Position numbers and translations under genes: made by a program. The notes below the pieces were generated by a model. That model made no database searches, was not told the DNA's origin, and saw only the letters and a list, made by a program, of their open reading frames with translations. Positions 57,125 to 64,000 of a stretch of DNA of 64,000 bases are shown piece by piece; the first letter of the stretch is position 1; each line of letters opens with the position of its first letter. Source of the stretch: Pseudonocardia asaccharolytica DSM 44247 = NBRC 16224 (lineage in GTDB: Bacteria; Actinomycetota; Actinomycetes; Mycobacteriales; Pseudonocardiaceae); the NCBI RefSeq assembly GCF_000423625.1, contig NZ_AUII01000003.1:310001-374000 (forward strand), given 5' to 3'.

Positions 57125-57901
57125 GTGCGAAGCCGGGTCGGCCGAACCGTCGTCGGGGTGTTCGCCCTGATCCTTGTCGTGACGTCGCTGTCGGTGGGGG
57201 GCACGCCCGCCTCCGATCCGGAACCGCAGCCCGGTGCGCGAATCGTCGCCGCCCGCCCGGTGATCCCGCTGCGGGTGCTGCCGCTGGGCGCGTCGAGCAC
57301 GGAGGGGATCGGCAGCCCCGGAACGGCCGGGTACCGGGCTCCGCTGTTCACGCTGCTGCGGCGCGACGGCGTGGCAGTCGAGTTCGTCGGATCGTTGTCC
57401 CGCGGACCATCCGGTCTGCCCGACCGCGACCACGAGGGCCATTCCGGCTGGACGATATCCATGCTCGCCCCGCGGGTCGGGCATTGGCTTCGCGCGAGCA
57501 GACCGGACGTGATCCTGTTGCATGCGGGGACGAATGATCTCGGTCGCGGGGCGAGCGGCGCGGTCGTCGCCCAGCGGCTGGACGACCTGCTGAGCCGGAT
57601 CTATGCGCAGGTGCCCGCGGCGCACGTCGTCGTGGCCGGGGTATGGGCACCGATGCCGCGGGCCAGGGCCGCGCGGGCCGATCTCGCCGCCCACATCCCG
57701 CGGGTGGTGGCCCGCCACCAGGTTCTCGGGCGCTCGATCAGCTTCGTCGACACCTCGGATCTGCTGCGTCCCGGCGACCTCGCCGACGGACTGCATCCCA
57801 ACGCCACCGGGTATCGGAAGATCGCGCGGATGTTCCGCGGCGAGATCGAGCGCTGGCTGGCGACGCGGACGGGACCCGCGGCCCCGCCCCCGTCGCGGTA
57901 G
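57125..57901 (+). CDS. Secreted SGNH/GDSL hydrolase
   Basis: A 258-residue esterase-type hydrolase with an N-terminal signal (MRSRVGRTVVGVFALILVV). Block I is LPLGASSTEG, where the common GDS is GAS; the nucleophile serine is the first in SST. Block III is HAGTNDLGRG and block V is LADGLHPNATGY with the Asp/His pair. GTG at 57125 follows GGGGG by seven bases. Possible acyl substrates include wall or surface polysaccharide acetates. It may be controlled by the divergent TetR protein. Confidence 0.82.
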   Translation: MRSRVGRTVVGVFALILVVTSLSVGGTPASDPEPQPGARIVAARPVIPLRVLPLGASSTEGIGSPGTAGYRAPLFTLLRRDGVAVEFVGSLSRGPSGLPDRDHEGHSGWTISMLAPRVGHWLRASRPDVILLHAGTNDLGRGASGAVVAQRLDDLLSRIYAQVPAAHVVVAGVWAPMPRARAARADLAAHIPRVVARHQVLGRSISFVDTSDLLRPGDLADGLHPNATGYRKIARMFRGEIERWLATRTGPAAPPPSR

Positions 57902-57907
57902 CCGCGG

Positions 57908-58360
57908 CTATTCCGACAGCGTCGCGGCGACGGTGGCGCCCAGCTCCCAGCACGCCTCCAGCGCGGCCTTGTCGGGGGCGCCGAGGATCTGCACGGGGGC
58001 GACGACGCGTTTCCAGCCAAGGCCATCGGCGATGGACTCGACGGCTCGCACCGCGCCCTCGACGCCGAGGTTTCCGTGCACGTACAGCCCGTAGGGCAGC
58101 CCGCGGCGGTCGTCGAGGGTGGGGTAGTAGATCTGGTCGAAGAAATGCTTCAACGCCCCCGACATGTAGCCGATATTGGCCGGGGTGCCGAGGACGGCGC
58201 CGTCGGCGGCCAGCAGGTCGTTGACCGTCGCCGCCAGCGCGGCGCGGCGAACGACCTCGACGCCGGTGATCTCCGGGTCGGTCGCCCCGCGCAGCACGGC
58301 GTCGAACATCTCGGCCATCGCCGGCGAGGGCGTGTGGTGGACGATCAAGAGCTGTTTCAT
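57908..58360 (-). CDS. Flavodoxin/NADPH-dependent FMN reductase-like protein
   Basis: A 150-residue flavodoxin-fold protein. LLIVHHTPSPAMAEMFDAV is the phosphate-binding loop, AVLGTPANIGYMSGALKHFF surrounds the flavin, and GLYVHGNLGVEG is the third loop. ATG at 58360 follows GGAGGG. It converges with the SGNH hydrolase and is followed upstream by a 40-bp palindrome. A role as an electron carrier or quinone reductase is inferred. Confidence 0.85.
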   Translation of the reverse strand: MKQLLIVHHTPSPAMAEMFDAVLRGATDPEITGVEVVRRAALAATVNDLLAADGAVLGTPANIGYMSGALKHFFDQIYYPTLDDRRGLPYGLYVHGNLGVEGAVRAVESIADGLGWKRVVAPVQILGAPDKAALEACWELGATVAATLSE

Positions 58361-58379
58361 CGGCGTACCCTCCGGCCCT

Positions 58380-58419
58380 GTGAGTGCGTAACAGTGTTAG
58401 AACACTGTTACGCACTCAC
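58380..58419. repeat. 40-bp palindrome, copy C (pmmB 3' end)
   Basis: The arms are identical to copy A (58380-58398 and 58401-58419), but the centre reads AG, so the element is in the opposite orientation. The TAA stop of the leftward phosphomannomutase-type gene is at 58408-58410, and its protein ends RLVSA, like the end of FbiC. Confidence 0.95.
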
Positions 58420-60021
58420 AAGTCGTGTGTAGCAGGTGCGGAGCGCGGCGAGCCGGTCGGCCGCGCGGGCGCGCGCGTCGGCCAGTGCGGCACGCCCCGC
58501 CACCGGCTCGACGACCTGGAGGTAGACCTTGAGCTTGGGTTCCGTCCCGGACGGCCGGACCACGACGCGCTCGCCGCCGCGCCGCAACACCAGCACGTCG
58601 GGCGCGGGGCGCTCGAGCGTCCACCCGGCGGGCGGCGCGCCGTGCAGCCGGTCGACCACCGCATCACGCGCTGCGGGCTTCAGCCGGAACGCCAGCCCCT
58701 CGGTGTGGTGCACCCCGTGCGCGACCGCGAGCTCGTCGAGCCGGTCGAGCAGGCACTGCCCCCGGGCGCGCAGTGTCGCCGCCAGATCGGCGGCCAGCAC
58801 GGAGGCGGCGATGCCGTCCTTGTCGCGCACGGCGTCGGGATCCACGCAATAACCCAGGGCCTCCTCATAGCCGTACACCAGTCCCGGTCCGCCGCGCGCG
58901 ATCCACTTGAAGCCGGTGAGGGTCTCGGCATAGCGGGCCCCGTGCGCCGCCGCGACCGCGCGCAGCATCGACGACGACACCACGGTCGTCACGACCAGCG
59001 GATCGGAATTCCCGCCGGCGCGCAGGATGTGGTCGCCGAGCAGCACCCCGGTCTCGTCCCCGGTGAGCATCCGCCACGTCCCGTCCGGCGCCGCGACGCC
59101 GAGCGCGCATCGATCGGCATCCGGGTCGAGCGCAATAGCCAGGTCCGCGCCGACCGCTGCGGCCAGCTCCAGCAGTGCGTCGGTGGCGCCCGGTTCCTCC
59201 GGGTTCGGGAACGCGACGGTGGGGAAGTCGGGATCCGGCGCGGCCTGACCCGCGACGACGTGGACGCCGGTGAAGCCCGCCCGGGCCAGCGCGTGCACCG
59301 CGGTCGAACCGCCGACGCCGTGCAGCGGGGTCAGCGCGATCCGCAGCGCGCGCGCCGGGCCGCGCGGCAGCCGGGCCACTCGGTCCAGATAGGACTCCGT
59401 GACGTCCACGACGGTTTCGCCTGTGGCGGTCGGGATCGACACCGCCGCGGGCGCCGCCGCGATCCGCGTCTCGATCTCGGCATCGGCGGGCGGGGCGAGC
59501 TGCGCGCCGTCGGCGAGATAGACCTTGTAGCCGTTGTCGGGGGCTGGATTGTGGGACGCGGTGATCGCCACACCGGCGACCGCACCCAGCTCGCGCACCG
59601 CGAAGGCCACCAGCGGGGTGGGCGCGGGATCGGGCAGCGTCCGCACCGCGAACCCGGCACCGGCCAGCACCCCGGCCGCCGCGGTCGCGAACGCTGCCGA
59701 ACCGTGCCGGGCGTCGCGGCCGACGACCACAACCCCACCGCCGTCGCCGCGATCGCGCAGCCACGCCGCCAGACCTGCGCTTGCCCGGCGGACCACCGCG
59801 ACGTTCATCCCGGCCGACCCCGCCCGCACGGGCCCGCGCAGCCCGGCGGTGCCGAAGACCAGCGGCCCGGACATCCGCTCGGCGAGATCGGCGGCGGCAT
59901 CCCCCTCACCGGCCAGCGCCGCGGCGAGCACCCGCTGCAACTCGGCGCGGGTCGCCGGATCCGGATCGTCGGCGGCCCAGCGCAACGCCGCATCGCGCAA
60001 CCGCGGCGTCAGCGTGCGCAT
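58408..60021 (-). CDS. pmmB: Phosphohexose mutase, phosphomannomutase type
   Basis: It moves phosphate between C6 and C1 of hexoses. The phosphoserine motif is [16 protein letters not shown], the magnesium loop is [10 protein letters not shown], the sugar loop is GYEEALGY, and the phosphate loop is [12 protein letters not shown]. At 537 residues it is the longer mutase class near mycobacterial PmmB (Rv3308); phosphoglucomutase or phosphoribomutase activity is possible. ATG at 60021 overlaps punA by 13 bases, so the two form an operon. The stop is in a 40-bp palindrome. Confidence 0.9.
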   Translation of the reverse strand: MRTLTPRLRDAALRWAADDPDPATRAELQRVLAAALAGEGDAAADLAERMSGPLVFGTAGLRGPVRAGSAGMNVAVVRRASAGLAAWLRDRGDGGGVVVVGRDARHGSAAFATAAAGVLAGAGFAVRTLPDPAPTPLVAFAVRELGAVAGVAITASHNPAPDNGYKVYLADGAQLAPPADAEIETRIAAAPAAVSIPTATGETVVDVTESYLDRVARLPRGPARALRIALTPLHGVGGSTAVHALARAGFTGVHVVAGQAAPDPDFPTVAFPNPEEPGATDALLELAAAVGADLAIALDPDADRCALGVAAPDGTWRMLTGDETGVLLGDHILRAGGNSDPLVVTTVVSSSMLRAVAAAHGARYAETLTGFKWIARGGPGLVYGYEEALGYCVDPDAVRDKDGIAASVLAADLAATLRARGQCLLDRLDELAVAHGVHHTEGLAFRLKPAARDAVVDRLHGAPPAGWTLERPAPDVLVLRRGGERVVVRPSGTEPKLKVYLQVVEPVAGRAALADARARAADRLAALRTCYTRLVSA

Positions 60022-60827
60022 GCCCGGCTGATCAGCTCGCGCAGCAGCCCACCCATCCGTGTCGCCGCGGCCCGTCCGGCCGCGAGCACCTCCTCGTGGT
60101 CCAGCGGTGCCCCGGTCATTCCGGCGGCGAGATTGGTGACCAGCGACAGTCCGAACACCTCGACGCCTTCGGCCCGTGCCGCGATCGCCTCCAGCACCGT
60201 CGACATGCCGACGAGGTCGGCGCCCATCCCCCGCAGCATCCGGATCTCGGCGGGGGTCTCGAACTGCGGGCCGCGCAGCCCCGCGTAGACGCCCTCGGAC
60301 AGCGACGGGTCGATCTGGCGGGCCAGCGCCCGCAGCCGTGGGGAGTAGAGGTCGGTCAGATCGGTGAACCGCGGCCCCACCAGCGACGAGACCCCGGTCA
60401 GGTTGAGGTGGTCGGAGATCAGCACCGGGTCGCCGACCGCCATCCCCTCGCGAATCCCGCCCGCGGCGTTGGTCAGCACGACGGTGCGGCATCCGGCCGC
60501 GGCCGCGGTGCGGATGCCGTGCGCGACGCCGCCGACGCCGTGGCCCTCGTAGAGATGGGTGCGGCCGAGCAGGATCAGCACCTGCTGCTCGTCGACGGGC
60601 ACCGAACGGATCGTTCCGCCGTGCCCCGCGACGGCCGGTGGCACGAAGCCGGGTAGCTCCACCATCGGGACCTCGACGGCCGGTTCGCCCAGCAGGTCGG
60701 CGGCGGGGCGCCAGCCCGACCCGAGCACCACGGCGACGTCGTGCGCGACCGTGCCCGTTGCCCTGGCCAGCGCCTCCGCGGCCTGGTGGGCGACGTCGAC
60801 GGACGGCGGGGCCTCGGGGACGCTCAT
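60009..60827 (-). CDS. punA: Purine nucleoside phosphorylase
   Basis: A trimeric type phosphorylase that cleaves inosine and guanosine with phosphate. [13 protein letters not shown] and [11 protein letters not shown] bind phosphate, and the base site is [13 protein letters not shown] with [12 protein letters not shown] and [12 protein letters not shown]. At 272 residues it is complete. In one operon with the phosphohexose mutase, which could isomerise the ribose-1-phosphate released if it has phosphopentomutase activity. Add, upstream at 51 kb, would supply inosine. Confidence 0.95.
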   Translation of the reverse strand: MSVPEAPPSVDVAHQAAEALARATGTVAHDVAVVLGSGWRPAADLLGEPAVEVPMVELPGFVPPAVAGHGGTIRSVPVDEQQVLILLGRTHLYEGHGVGGVAHGIRTAAAAGCRTVVLTNAAGGIREGMAVGDPVLISDHLNLTGVSSLVGPRFTDLTDLYSPRLRALARQIDPSLSEGVYAGLRGPQFETPAEIRMLRGMGADLVGMSTVLEAIAARAEGVEVFGLSLVTNLAAGMTGAPLDHEEVLAAGRAAATRMGGLLRELISRACAR

Positions 60828-60869
60828 GCGCCGCAGCCTAGCCAGTGTCGCGCGGCGCTCCGGCCGTGA

Positions 60870-62636
60870 TCAGGCGCCGGGTGGTGTGAACCCGGCGACG
60901 AGCGTGCTGAACAACTCGGCGGAGATGTCCTCGCCGGGCCCGGCAGGCACCGTGAGCCGGATGGTCCACACGCCGTCGCCCGCCGGGACCATCCGCAGCC
61001 AGCTTCGTTGTTCCAACGAGTCCACGGAGGTCCGATAGGTCAGCTCCTGGGCGCCCTCGGCGGCCCCGGCGACCGGCACAGCGGGCTCGACGGTGACGTC
61101 GTCGGCGCCGAGCTGCTCCGGGGTCAGCGCGTCGAGCACCGCGGTGGCCGACGCGGCCCGCTGCACGACCAGCTCCTCGGTGCTGCCCGGGCTGACGAAG
61201 CTCACCACCGGTGTGCCGTCGGGGGGCTGGTCACGGGACCGGGTCCAGGTGGCGGGAATGCCGAGCCCGAACCCGTCCGGGTCGTGGTAGTCGCTGAGCG
61301 CCGCGCGCGCGGTGGTGACCGTGACGGTCGTCAGCGGCGACTGCCCGGCCAGCGCCCGGGTCACGGCCCAGCCGCCCGCAGCGCCGAGCAACACGATCAC
61401 CGCGCCGGCCATCATCAGGGCTGCGGCCCATGACGCCGGCAGACCTGGCTCACGGCGCCGGGCCGGCCGGGCCCCGGTCGCCGTCACCGGTCGGGCCGGC
61501 GCCACCGCGGGCCGGGGCGGGCCGCTCGGCGAGCCCGTCGGGGAGCGCGGTGGCGAACCGTTCGGTGCAAGGGGAATGCCGGGCAGCGCTCCGGGGGAGG
61601 TCGGCAGCGGTGCCGGCCCCGGCGCGACCTGCCGGGGCGGCGATCCGAGCCCGATCGGCAGCGGGCCCGGCGCGTCGGCCAACGGCGCGGACCATCCGGA
61701 GCTGGACGTGGTGGGCCGGTGCCCATCCGATCGCTCGGCGGGACGCGGGTGGGGGATGGCGCCGCCGACCGTCGGCGAGTCGGGCGAGCCCGGATACAGC
61801 GGATCCTCCGGATCGGCGAGCAGCGGGCGTAGCCGTTGCCGCACCTCGTCCAGCGGCATCCGCTGGTCCGGCTCCTTGACCATCAGCGCGGCGATGACCT
61901 CGGACACCGGACCCGCGTCGCGGGGGCGCGGGACCTCGCCGTCGACGACCTCGGTGATCGTCGAGACGGGATCGCCGCGCACATCGTAGGGCGGACGGCC
62001 TTCGAGCGCGGCGAACAGCGTGGCACCGAGCCCCCACAGGTCCGCGGCCGGGGCCACGGCCTGGCCCGCGGCGACCTCCGGCGCGATGTAGGCGGGCGAA
62101 CCGAGCACGAGCCCGGCCGTCGTCATCGGGGCGTCGGCGGCATTGCGGGCGATCCCGAAGTCGGTCAGCTTGACCCGCCCGTCGTCGGCGACCAACACGT
62201 TGCCGGGCTTGACGTCCCGATGCGTGATACCGGCTCGGTGCGCCGCGCGCAGCGCTCCCGCGGTGGCGTAGCCGACGACCGCGGCCTGCCGGCTCGTCAG
62301 CCGTCCCTGTTCGGCGATCATCGTCGCGAGGTTCCGCGACGGCAGCAGCTCCAGCACGACGAGCGGCTCACCGCCGATGTCGACGACGTCGTAGACCGTG
62401 ATGACGTTCGGGTTGGACAGCCCGCCGAGCGCCCTGGCCTCGCGCAGCATGCGCTCCCGCATGGCCAGCGCCTCGTGCTCGGGTATCCCCGGCGGGACCT
62501 TCAGCTCCTTGACCGCCACCCGCCGTTGCAGGACCTCGTCGTAGCCCGACCAGACCGTGCCCATGGCGCCGCTGCCCAACTGCGCCGACAGCGTGTACCG
62601 GCCGCCGATCCGGCGCGGCTCGTCGTCACCCGGCAT
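60870..62636 (-). CDS. Transmembrane Ser/Thr protein kinase, PknB-like
   Basis: A 588-residue Hanks-type kinase. The glycine loop is LGSGAMGTVW (residues 20-29), the catalytic Lys is 43 in VAVKELK, HRDVKPGN is at 139-146, DFG at 159-161, and YIAPE at about 183. A Pro-rich juxtamembrane segment of about 120 residues precedes a single helix at about 403-428. The outer domain of about 155 residues has no PASTA repeats. ATG at 62636 follows AGGGG by seven bases; GTG 62642 and ATG 62651 are alternatives. It diverges from the amidohydrolase. Confidence 0.88.
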   Translation of the reverse strand: MPGDDEPRRIGGRYTLSAQLGSGAMGTVWSGYDEVLQRRVAVKELKVPPGIPEHEALAMRERMLREARALGGLSNPNVITVYDVVDIGGEPLVVLELLPSRNLATMIAEQGRLTSRQAAVVGYATAGALRAAHRAGITHRDVKPGNVLVADDGRVKLTDFGIARNAADAPMTTAGLVLGSPAYIAPEVAAGQAVAPAADLWGLGATLFAALEGRPPYDVRGDPVSTITEVVDGEVPRPRDAGPVSEVIAALMVKEPDQRMPLDEVRQRLRPLLADPEDPLYPGSPDSPTVGGAIPHPRPAERSDGHRPTTSSSGWSAPLADAPGPLPIGLGSPPRQVAPGPAPLPTSPGALPGIPLAPNGSPPRSPTGSPSGPPRPAVAPARPVTATGARPARRREPGLPASWAAALMMAGAVIVLLGAAGGWAVTRALAGQSPLTTVTVTTARAALSDYHDPDGFGLGIPATWTRSRDQPPDGTPVVSFVSPGSTEELVVQRAASATAVLDALTPEQLGADDVTVEPAVPVAGAAEGAQELTYRTSVDSLEQRSWLRMVPAGDGVWTIRLTVPAGPGEDISAELFSTLVAGFTPPGA

Positions 62637-62670
62637 GGACACGCCCCTCATTGTCTCCGTCGCGGACACC

Positions 62671-62701
62671 GGATGCCGACCGGCCCCGCCGGTGGGCATC
62701 C
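62671..62701. promoter_or_regulatory. Hairpin 1 in the divergent kinase/amidohydrolase gap
   Basis: GGATGCCGACCGGC pairs with GCCGGTGGGCATCC around CCC, with one mismatch in 14 positions. It would lie in the leader or promoter of the kinase or the amidohydrolase gene. Confidence 0.5.
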
Positions 62702-62736
62702 GGCCCGGCGGACACGCCGTCCGGCGACGCGCGACA

Positions 62737-62785
62737 GGTGCCGGGTCGTCGAGCGGCCGATTTCGCCGCTCGACGACCCGGCACC
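62737..62785. promoter_or_regulatory. Hairpin 2, 21-bp perfect stem in the same gap
   Basis: The bases 62737-62757, starting GGTGCCGGGTCGTC, pair without mismatch with 62765-62785 around CGATTTC. Because both neighbouring genes start outwards from this gap, it cannot be the terminator of either. Two further, overlapping hairpins (GGCCGTC/GACGGCC and CCCTC/GAGGG) lie at about 62812-62848. Confidence 0.6.
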
Positions 62786-62905
62786 GGCCGTGGTGACCGT
62801 TCGTCTCCGTCCATGGGGCCGTCCGCAGCAGACGGCCCTCCCCTCGGCGAGGGCCGCCCCGAACAGCCGGCTTGAGGTTGGTGCGCCTCCGCCTGGCTGA
62901 GCACC

Positions 62906-62965
62906 ATGGACGGGTGGATGATGAATGGGCGGATGCCCATGCAGGAGGGCGGTGAGGAAGGGTGA
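62906..62965 (+). CDS. 19-codon Met-rich leader ORF overlapping the amidohydrolase start
   Basis: ATG 62906 opens MDGWMMNGRMPMQEGGEEG and its TGA (62963-62965) overlaps the amidohydrolase GTG at 62962. Five of 19 residues are methionine. No ribosome binding site precedes it. The overlap and the hairpin-rich leader suggest a coupled leader peptide, but a chance frame is possible. Confidence 0.35.
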   Translation: MDGWMMNGRMPMQEGGEEG

Positions 62966-64000
62966 CGCTGCTCGAGATGCACCGGGATCGCCCGCAGACC
63001 GCCGATCCGGTGGTGGCCGATATCGGGGCCGGGAGCGGGCCGTCGTGGCTCGACTCGTGGCTTGACCGGAACCGCGCAGAGCTCGCCGGCTGGCGACGCA
63101 CCCTGCATTCGGCACCCGAGCTCGCGCGTTCCGAGCACCGGTCCACCGCGCTGGTCGCCCGCTGCCTGATGGCTGCCGGGCTCGAACCGTGCACCCTGCC
63201 GGGCGGCACCGGCCTGGTCTGCGATGTCGGATACGGGGACCGGTGTGTCGCGCTGCGCGCCGACCTGGACGCGCTGCCGCTGGTGGAGGCCACCGGCCTG
63301 CCGTTCGCCTCCTCCATCACCGGGGTGATGCACGCCTGCGGGCATGATGCGCACACGGCGATCGTGCTCGGCGCCGGGCTCGCGCTGGCCTCGGCGCCGT
63401 CGCTGCCCGGGCGGGTCCGGCTGATCTTCCAACCGGCCGAGGAGGTGCAGCCCGGCGGCGCGCTCGACGCCGTGGCCGGCGGCGCCATGGCGGGTGTGGA
63501 GCGGATCTTCGCGCTGCACTGCGACCCGCGGCTCGAGGTGGGCAAGCTCGGTACCAGGATCGGCCCGATCACCTCGGCGTGCGACATGCTGGAGATCCGG
63601 CTCACCTCGCCGGGCGGGCACACCGCGCGCCCGCACCTCACCGCCGACCTGATTCAGGCCATCGGACTGCTGATCACACAGCTGCCGCTGTTGCTCACCC
63701 GTCAGGTCGATCCGCGGTCGGGCACGGTGCTGGTCTGGGGCGCGGTCGAGGCGGGCGACGCCGCGAACGCGATCCCGCAGCACGGGGTGCTGCGAGGCAC
63801 GCTGCGCACGGCCGACCACGCGACCTGGGGCGAGCTCGAGGACAGGATCCGCGCACTGGTCGCGGCGCTGCTGGCACCCACCGGGGTCGGCTACGTGCTC
63901 GATCACGTCCGCGGCGTGCCTCCGGTCGTCAACGAGGAGGTCAGCTCGGGCCTGCTGCGCGACGCCGCGGTGGCTGCGGTCGGCCCCGACGCGGCGGCGA
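62962..64000 (+). CDS. M20-family amidohydrolase, 3' end outside the window
   Basis: A zinc peptidase/amidohydrolase like mycobacterial AmiB1 or AmiA1 and the hippurate hydrolase family. GTG 62962 has GAGGAAGG close before it. The frame is open to the right edge, giving about 346 residues. Metal ligands are in ALRADLDALPL, HACGHDAHTA and FQPAEEVQPGG; SPGGHTARPH belongs to the lid domain. The substrate may be an N-acyl amino acid or peptide amide. It is in the place of amiB1 next to punA in mycobacteria. Confidence 0.88.
   Translation, partial: MTLLEMHRDRPQTADPVVADIGAGSGPSWLDSWLDRNRAELAGWRRTLHSAPELARSEHRSTALVARCLMAAGLEPCTLPGGTGLVCDVGYGDRCVALRADLDALPLVEATGLPFASSITGVMHACGHDAHTAIVLGAGLALASAPSLPGRVRLIFQPAEEVQPGGALDAVAGGAMAGVERIFALHCDPRLEVGKLGTRIGPITSACDMLEIRLTSPGGHTARPHLTADLIQAIGLLITQLPLLLTRQVDPRSGTVLVWGAVEAGDAANAIPQHGVLRGTLRTADHATWGELEDRIRALVAALLAPTGVGYVLDHVRGVPPVVNEEVSSGLLRDAAVAAVGPDAAA

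Overview
The window is very GC-rich, gene-dense actinobacterial chromosome. A CofG/CofH fusion FO synthase for F420, an AroQ-delta chorismate mutase beside uvrD1, DUF5336 and PerM-like genes before purN-purH, actinobacterial SOS boxes and many GTG/TTG starts point to the Pseudonocardiales (a Pseudonocardia-like genome is my best guess). No rRNA, tRNA, CRISPR, transposase or prophage is visible. Gene order follows two mycobacterial blocks, as I remember them: about 13.9-26.3 kb matches Rv0948c-Rv0957, and about 26.4-64 kb loosely matches Rv3395c-Rv3306c.

Layout. 0-5.7 kb: a saccharide module of UDP-glucose dehydrogenase (cut by the window edge), a GT2 synthase-like glycosyltransferase, a UDP-glucuronate decarboxylase-like enzyme and a secreted GH53 galactanase. 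5.7-8.2 kb: guaA and a MetF-like gene. 8.4-12.1 kb: a PspC-domain envelope-stress module with a PspC sensor kinase and LuxR-type regulator facing a PspC membrane protein. 12.1-14.2 kb: two small or low-complexity membrane proteins and chorismate mutase. 14.4-26.3 kb: uvrD1, an M23 peptidase, a lipase, sucCD, DUF5336, DUF6350, purN and purH.

26.4-35.5 kb is a decayed segment. The three genes of the SOS mutasome (imuA', imuB, dnaE2) are all broken, although both LexA boxes remain perfect. Next to them lie a LuxR-ATPase regulator fragment lacking its HTH core and an acetate-transporter remnant. Only a serine hydrolase and a GyrI-like gene are intact there.

35.6-64 kb returns to ordinary housekeeping: folD-DUF3017, DUF2252, icd, an SH3 protein, xth, ybaK, fbiC, trpS, a YihY protein, a D,D-carboxypeptidase, murJ, a coiled-coil protein, add, an Rv3311-like gene, a metallophosphoesterase, upp, a TetR regulator, an SGNH hydrolase, a flavodoxin, a phosphomannomutase-type enzyme, punA, a PknB-like kinase and an M20 amidohydrolase cut by the right edge. 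upp, add, punA, purN, purH and guaA make this a notable concentration of nucleotide salvage and synthesis genes.

The strongest unexplained signals are two short repeat families at stop codons. One is a 40-bp palindrome (19+2+19) with three near-identical and two decayed copies between 44 and 58.4 kb; in several copies the stop codon of a neighbouring gene lies inside an arm. The other is a GCATMGGCACCGA-type linker that joins a gene's 3' end to a second copy of that end. A nested palindrome lies between uvrD1 and the M23 gene, a 42-bp perfect palindrome surrounds the dnaE2 LexA box, and the amidohydrolase gene has a hairpin-rich leader with a 19-codon overlapping ORF.
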